Below are positions 7,347 to 10,522 of a DNA stretch of 10,522 nucleotides, piece after piece (the stretch's first letter is position 1; each line of letters begins with the position of its first letter). The DNA is from Acholeplasmataceae bacterium (GTDB lineage: Bacteria > Bacillota_I > Bacilli_A > Izemoplasmatales > Hujiaoplasmataceae). A program made the position numbers and the translations under genes. Location: contig JAAYZB010000230.1 of assembly GCA_012515085.1 (NCBI GenBank), positions 1-10,522 on the forward strand, given 5' to 3'. Below the pieces are notes generated by a model that was not told the origin of the DNA, ran no database searches, and worked only from the letters and a program-made list of their open reading frames with translations.

Positions 7347-7377
7347 TTGAAGCGAATTTTTAATCTTATGCTATAAT
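7347..7377 (+). promoter_or_regulatory. Sigma-70-type promoter of the ltaS-like gene
   Basis: An extended -10 TG-C-TATAAT (TATAAT at 7372-7377) with a -35-like TTGAAG at 7347-7352, spacer 19 nt. The -10 lies about 23 nt before the ATG, giving a short leader. A Shine-Dalgarno AAGAAGG (7386-7392) lies 8 nt before ATG 7401. Confidence 0.7.
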
Positions 7378-7400
7378 TAAAGCAAAAGAAGGCCTGTCAT

Positions 7401-9377
7401 ATGAAACGTGTCATTGTGGAAAAAGGGTTGATGATTTTCCTGTTCATGCTCTTTTTCATCATCATGGAAGCCATCACATTCCGTTGGATGAATTTTTCGG
7501 TTCTCCCCGAATACTTCATTGTGGACATGTCTTTGGCTTTCCTCCTATCTTCCATCATTTTGCTCATCAAGTCAAATAAATTATCCTTTGCTTATTTGGC
7601 CTTTTTGTTTGCAATCGATATTGCGCTATATATGATCAACGCCACAATGCACGATGTCTATTTCGACTTGTTTACCTTGCAACAATTGCAGTTGATTGGT
7701 GAAGCGGCTGCCGTCTTCCGCTTTGAATTTTTATCCATTGACAGCATCGTTACGGCATCCGTGGTCTCTTTGATCTTTCTGTTGAGTTACTTACTACTTC
7801 TTGGCAAATTTAAAAAACGCTCGCCAATCCGACATTATTATCCCAAAGCCTTACCGCTGGCCGCTTTTCTCAGTTTATTTGCTTTTGCTTTACTGACCAG
7901 TCAAATTCCCGCATTTGAAAAATACAGCAACCTTGAAAACATCACAACTTATAAACGAGCCAATCTACAAAAATTTGGCACTTTTGGTTATTATCTAAAG
8001 GAAGCAGAAAACCTTCTTAAAATTGAATCAGACTCCAATGCACCTGAAATAGTGACGACCGCCCCTCCAAGCAACAATCAATCCGATCAATCCACCATCG
8101 ACACTGGGGAATCACCAGTCGATCCAATTGATCCCATCACTCAAAATTTATCAGAACCAACCGAGTATTTCGGACTGTTGGAGGGAAAAAACATCATCAC
8201 CATTATGTTGGAATCCGGTCAACCGTTCGCGATCAATGAAGTGTTGACTCCCAACTTATATTATCTGACTCAAGCGGGACTTTACTTTGCCAATACTTAT
8301 TCTGAAAACAAAACCAACGTCTCGGAGATGCTCGGCATTGCCGGCAATGTTCCGACCAAAACGTTCAACCCTGGATTCTACACTTATGATCTTCCCTTTA
8401 CGTTGCCTAACCGTCTGAAAGATGAATACAAAACGGCTTATTTCCATGACAATGTGGCAAGTTTTTATCTTCGTGGCGATTTGATGCCCCAACTTGGATT
8501 TGAAGAAGTCTTTCTTCACCCCGACATCTATCCGAAAGAAGAAATTTGGGCATGGGATGGCGATTATACTCTGGATTCCCTAACCATGAGTAAAATTCTC
8601 CCCGAACTGGTCGATGATGATGAGCCGTTTTATAGTTACTGGACTTCTTTATCATCGCATGGGCCTTATGATTACGGTGAAGAAAATAAGTTGTTATTTG
8701 AAGAACTCGGATATTTTCCAGCGATCCGCCAAGCAGAAAAGACCGGACAGTGGCATAATATATTATCGGGAAGCACCGATAAAAACAAAGCCCGCATCCG
8801 TCATTATCAAGCAGCTATTATGGACTTCGATCGGGCACTGGGTCTATTGCTGGATGAGCTTTCTGAAAAAGATCTTATGGATGACACGTTAATCTGTATC
8901 TACAGCGATCATAATGTCTATTATTCCAAATTGCATCTGGCAATCCACGATGCGTCAAGCGAGCAATACTATAAAGTTCAAATGTATGAGACGATTTTTT
9001 TACTATACAATCCCCTATTAACTGATGCATATTTGAATCTATCGAAGGCGGATGACACAACAATCACAAAATTTGCTTCACCACACAATATTGTTCCGAC
9101 GATTTTGGATTTATTAGGGATTCAATTCGATTCAAATCTGTATTTGGCGGATTCCATTTTCGATTCCGGAACCGATGTCTTCTACTCTCACAAGCTGCCG
9201 GGTTTGTTTAATGAAAATTTCTTCTCCGATGATGGAGAATCCATCATTTATTCTCGTTCCTGGCAAGAGGAAGCGGTTCAAACACAATTTCTGGCAGATT
9301 GTGCCGCTATTAATCAAAAATTCGACTATATCAATCAACAATATCAAGGAGTCGTCACACAAAGAGACGATGACTGA
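7401..9377 (+). CDS. Lipoteichoic acid synthase-like membrane phosphotransferase (sulfatase fold)
   Basis: A 658-residue polytopic membrane protein of the LtaS family, which transfers glycerol phosphate from phosphatidylglycerol to growing polymers outside the membrane. Five hydrophobic spans are visible at about 7-29, 35-56, 62-80, 112-134 and 148-168. An extracellular linker (about 205-250) is rich in Ser, Thr, Pro, Asn and Asp. The catalytic domain follows: MLESGQ (Glu271), SENKTN with the probable nucleophile Thr305, SLSSHGPYDY (His420) and YSDHN (Asp503, His504). These match Glu255, Thr300, His416, Asp475 and His476 of Staphylococcus aureus LtaS in order and roughly in spacing, so the active site looks intact. 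Monocistronic, with its own promoter and terminator. The exact product (LTA polymerase, primase or another glycerol-phosphate transferase) cannot be decided from sequence alone, so no symbol is given. Confidence 0.9.
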   Translation: MKRVIVEKGLMIFLFMLFFIIMEAITFRWMNFSVLPEYFIVDMSLAFLLSSIILLIKSNKLSFAYLAFLFAIDIALYMINATMHDVYFDLFTLQQLQLIGEAAAVFRFEFLSIDSIVTASVVSLIFLLSYLLLLGKFKKRSPIRHYYPKALPLAAFLSLFAFALLTSQIPAFEKYSNLENITTYKRANLQKFGTFGYYLKEAENLLKIESDSNAPEIVTTAPPSNNQSDQSTIDTGESPVDPIDPITQNLSEPTEYFGLLEGKNIITIMLESGQPFAINEVLTPNLYYLTQAGLYFANTYSENKTNVSEMLGIAGNVPTKTFNPGFYTYDLPFTLPNRLKDEYKTAYFHDNVASFYLRGDLMPQLGFEEVFLHPDIYPKEEIWAWDGDYTLDSLTMSKILPELVDDDEPFYSYWTSLSSHGPYDYGEENKLLFEELGYFPAIRQAEKTGQWHNILSGSTDKNKARIRHYQAAIMDFDRALGLLLDELSEKDLMDDTLICIYSDHNVYYSKLHLAIHDASSEQYYKVQMYETIFLLYNPLLTDAYLNLSKADDTTITKFASPHNIVPTILDLLGIQFDSNLYLADSIFDSGTDVFYSHKLPGLFNENFFSDDGESIIYSRSWQEEAVQTQFLADCAAINQKFDYINQQYQGVVTQRDDD

Positions 9378-9384
9378 TCCTCAC

Positions 9385-9423
9385 AAAAAACGTCCTTTCA
9401 TCATTCGAAAGGACGTATTTTTT
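9385..9423. terminator. Bidirectional terminator between convergent genes
   Basis: A 10-bp stem ACGTCCTTTC / GAAAGGACGT (9390-9399 with 9407-9416) and a 7-nt loop, followed on the plus strand by ATTTTTTAT and on the minus strand by TTTTTTGTG. It serves the ltaS-like gene (+) and the hydroxyacid dehydrogenase pseudogene (-), whose TAA begins within the T-run. Confidence 0.9.
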
Positions 9424-10346
9424 ATCTTACTTGGTTGACAACAGGCTCGTGATTAAGAAATCGAGCCAAATTGTCTCCAGATAGCTTAGCCAAGCGAAAT
9501 GGTAGTTGTGGACTCGAAACCGCATTGTGCGGAGTAATGAAAACATGATCCATCCGCCACAATTCATGATCCGGAGGAAGCGGTTCCGGTGTGGTGACAT
9601 CGAGAGCGGCTCCGCGTATATGTCGGTTTTTCAACAAATTTGCCAAGGCTTCTTGATCCACCACTTCTCCTCTGCCAACATTGATCAAAAGAGCCGATGG
9701 TTTCATAAGTGCCAGTTTTTCTTTGTCCAACAATCCTTTGGTCTCTCGATTGAGAGGTAAAGCGACAACCAAATAGTCGCTCTCCTGAATCACTTTCCGA
9801 AGGCCTTGTTCGCCGTGATATATTTCCGAAAATCCTATCACTTCGCCTATGGAACGCCGATAGCCAATGAGCCGGGTTGCGAATCCTTGAATTTTCTTTG
9901 CCAATTCTCTGCCAATAGATCCGGTTCCCAATACCCCCACCGTCGCATCGGTGAGTTCCGGTTCACCCATGATTGGCTCCCAACTTCCTCGCTCCATCGC
10001 TTGATAGTAGTGTTTGACATTTCGATTCATGACCAATATCTTCGTGAGAATATCTTCCGAGGGTTGTACTGGAAAATACGTCTTGAGCATTGGCCACTGT
10101 GATCTTTCTTTTATTTGCCTCTTGGAGATCAAATCGATCCAATCCCACCATTAATAATTGAACAAATTGCAAATTGGGATGATTTTCCAGGGGATGACGG
10201 CGAAAATATCGCGGGAGAACGATGGCAACATCCGCACTCTCGCCTTAGCTTTCATCCGTGAGAAAATTCACGGCCGGGAACCGTTCTGATAAATACTCCA
10301 TTCCTTCTATTCCCAACAATTTCTCATTGACCAGTGCCGTGATCAT
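9422..10346 (-). pseudogene. D-2-hydroxyacid dehydrogenase, disrupted by a stop and a frameshift
   Basis: A homologue of NAD-dependent D-isomer-specific 2-hydroxyacid dehydrogenases (phosphoglycerate dehydrogenase-like), which reduce 2-keto acids to D-2-hydroxy acids. From ATG 10346-10344 (Shine-Dalgarno within GAAAGGAAG, about 5 nt upstream) the frame reads MITALVNEKLLGIEG to codon 33, meets TAA at 10245-10247, and then continues in the same frame as recognisable protein to VANAQDVFS. At 10071-10076 (TTTTCC on the minus strand) it shifts by one base and continues as VQPSEDILTKIL to the end. The span is 925 nt, one more than 308 codons, consistent with one inserted base; the repaired product would be about 307 residues, normal for the family. 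Downstream parts look intact: Rossmann GTGSIG, NVGRGEVVD with the catalytic Arg, TTPEPLPP with the Glu, TPHNAVSS with the His. A 236-residue fragment from an internal ATG (10132) could be translated but lacks most of the N-terminal substrate domain. A sequencing error at one or both sites is possible. Confidence 0.85.
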
Positions 10347-10431
10347 AAAATCTTCCTTTCGTTTTTATACCTCATTATTATTGAAACACCCGCTTCTAAA
10401 ATACATAAATCCATCTGCCTAAATAAATAGC

Positions 10432-10502
10432 CAAGGGCGACGAATGTCCCAATAAAAAATCATTCTCCAATGATTTTTATAAGAACTCGTTTGTCGCGCT
10501 TG
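10432..10502. repeat. Nested inverted repeat at the right edge (possible terminator or structured RNA)
   Basis: Inner perfect 10-bp stem AAAAATCATT / AATGATTTTT (10455-10464 with 10469-10478, loop CTCC), followed on the minus strand by further T (TTTTTTATT). Around it an outer imperfect stem pairs 10432-10444 with 10490-10502 (11 Watson-Crick pairs, one G-U wobble, one G-G mismatch). The inner stem is A/T-rich and could terminate a minus-strand gene entering from the right; the outer arm lies partly in that possible gene. Confidence 0.5.
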
Positions 10503-10522
10503 CCATCGAATTCTCCGTAAAA
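10460..10522 (-). CDS. Possible C-terminal end of an unknown minus-strand gene
   Basis: Read on the minus strand from the right edge, an open frame gives 20 residues ending DKRVLIKIIGE and then TGA, which lies in the inner hairpin stem. The charged/aliphatic pattern resembles a normal protein C-terminus and the following T-rich hairpin would suit a terminator. Too short to assign a family. A second minus frame is also open from the edge to about 10420, so the choice of frame is not certain. The region 10380-10430 between this and the pseudogene leader holds nothing else recognisable. Confidence 0.3.
   Translation of the reverse strand, partial: FYGEFDGKRDKRVLIKIIGE

Noticed and set aside
1..10522. 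Mycoplasma-type genetic code (TGA = Trp)
   Set aside because: TGA ends five recognisable genes at their expected C-termini and tryptophans in conserved positions are TGG.
1..10522. CRISPR array, tRNA/rRNA genes, insertion sequence or phage module
   Set aside because: No regularly spaced repeats, cloverleaf-like segments, transposase or phage proteins were seen on either strand.

Overview
The window reads as a chromosomal segment of an anaerobic, amino-acid-fermenting low-to-mid-GC bacterium of the Bacillota or a wall-less/Izemoplasma-like relative. The grounds are a strictly anaerobic ornithine degradation operon, a lipoteichoic-acid-synthase-like protein, purine-rich Shine-Dalgarno sites and compact genes with intrinsic terminators. 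TGA is used as a stop (oraE, the glmL-like gene, the NYN gene, pckG and the ltaS-like gene all end in it) and Trp is TGG, so this is not the Mycoplasma code. The taxonomic call is inference only.

Left part (1-4552, + strand): the 3' end of the oxidative L-ornithine pathway operon. It holds oraE (large subunit of the B12/PLP enzyme D-ornithine 4,5-aminomutase, cut at its 5' end by the window edge), a MutL/GlmL-type ASKHA ATPase overlapping it by 4 nt, and ornithine racemase (orr), whose ribosome site lies in the end of the preceding gene. Orr turns L-ornithine into D-ornithine, OraE (with OraS, presumably upstream) makes 2,4-diaminopentanoate, and the GlmL-like protein is presumed to maintain or reactivate the mutase. 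A perfect 22-bp palindrome sits in the last codons of oraE, just ahead of the glmL-like start.

Middle (4577-7288): a minus-strand NYN ribonuclease-like protein with a C-terminal OST-HTH/LOTUS-like domain, convergent with orr. It is divergent from pckG, a complete GTP-type phosphoenolpyruvate carboxykinase followed by a very strong terminator. The ~110-bp divergent gap holds an extended -10 promoter for the NYN gene inside a small palindrome, and a GC-rich hairpin with a T-run in the minus direction whose purpose is unclear.

Right part (7347-10522): a monocistronic LtaS-like membrane phosphotransferase with its own extended -10 promoter and a bidirectional terminator. Convergent to it is a decayed D-2-hydroxyacid dehydrogenase with an in-frame TAA and a one-base frameshift but an otherwise intact body. 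At the right edge there may be the last 20 codons of another minus-strand gene, overlapped by a nested inverted repeat. I saw no tRNA, rRNA, CRISPR array, insertion sequence or phage gene. No entirely new system is evident. The best leads are the palindrome at the oraE end, the odd hairpin upstream of pckG, the NYN-OST-HTH protein and the two-lesion pseudogene.
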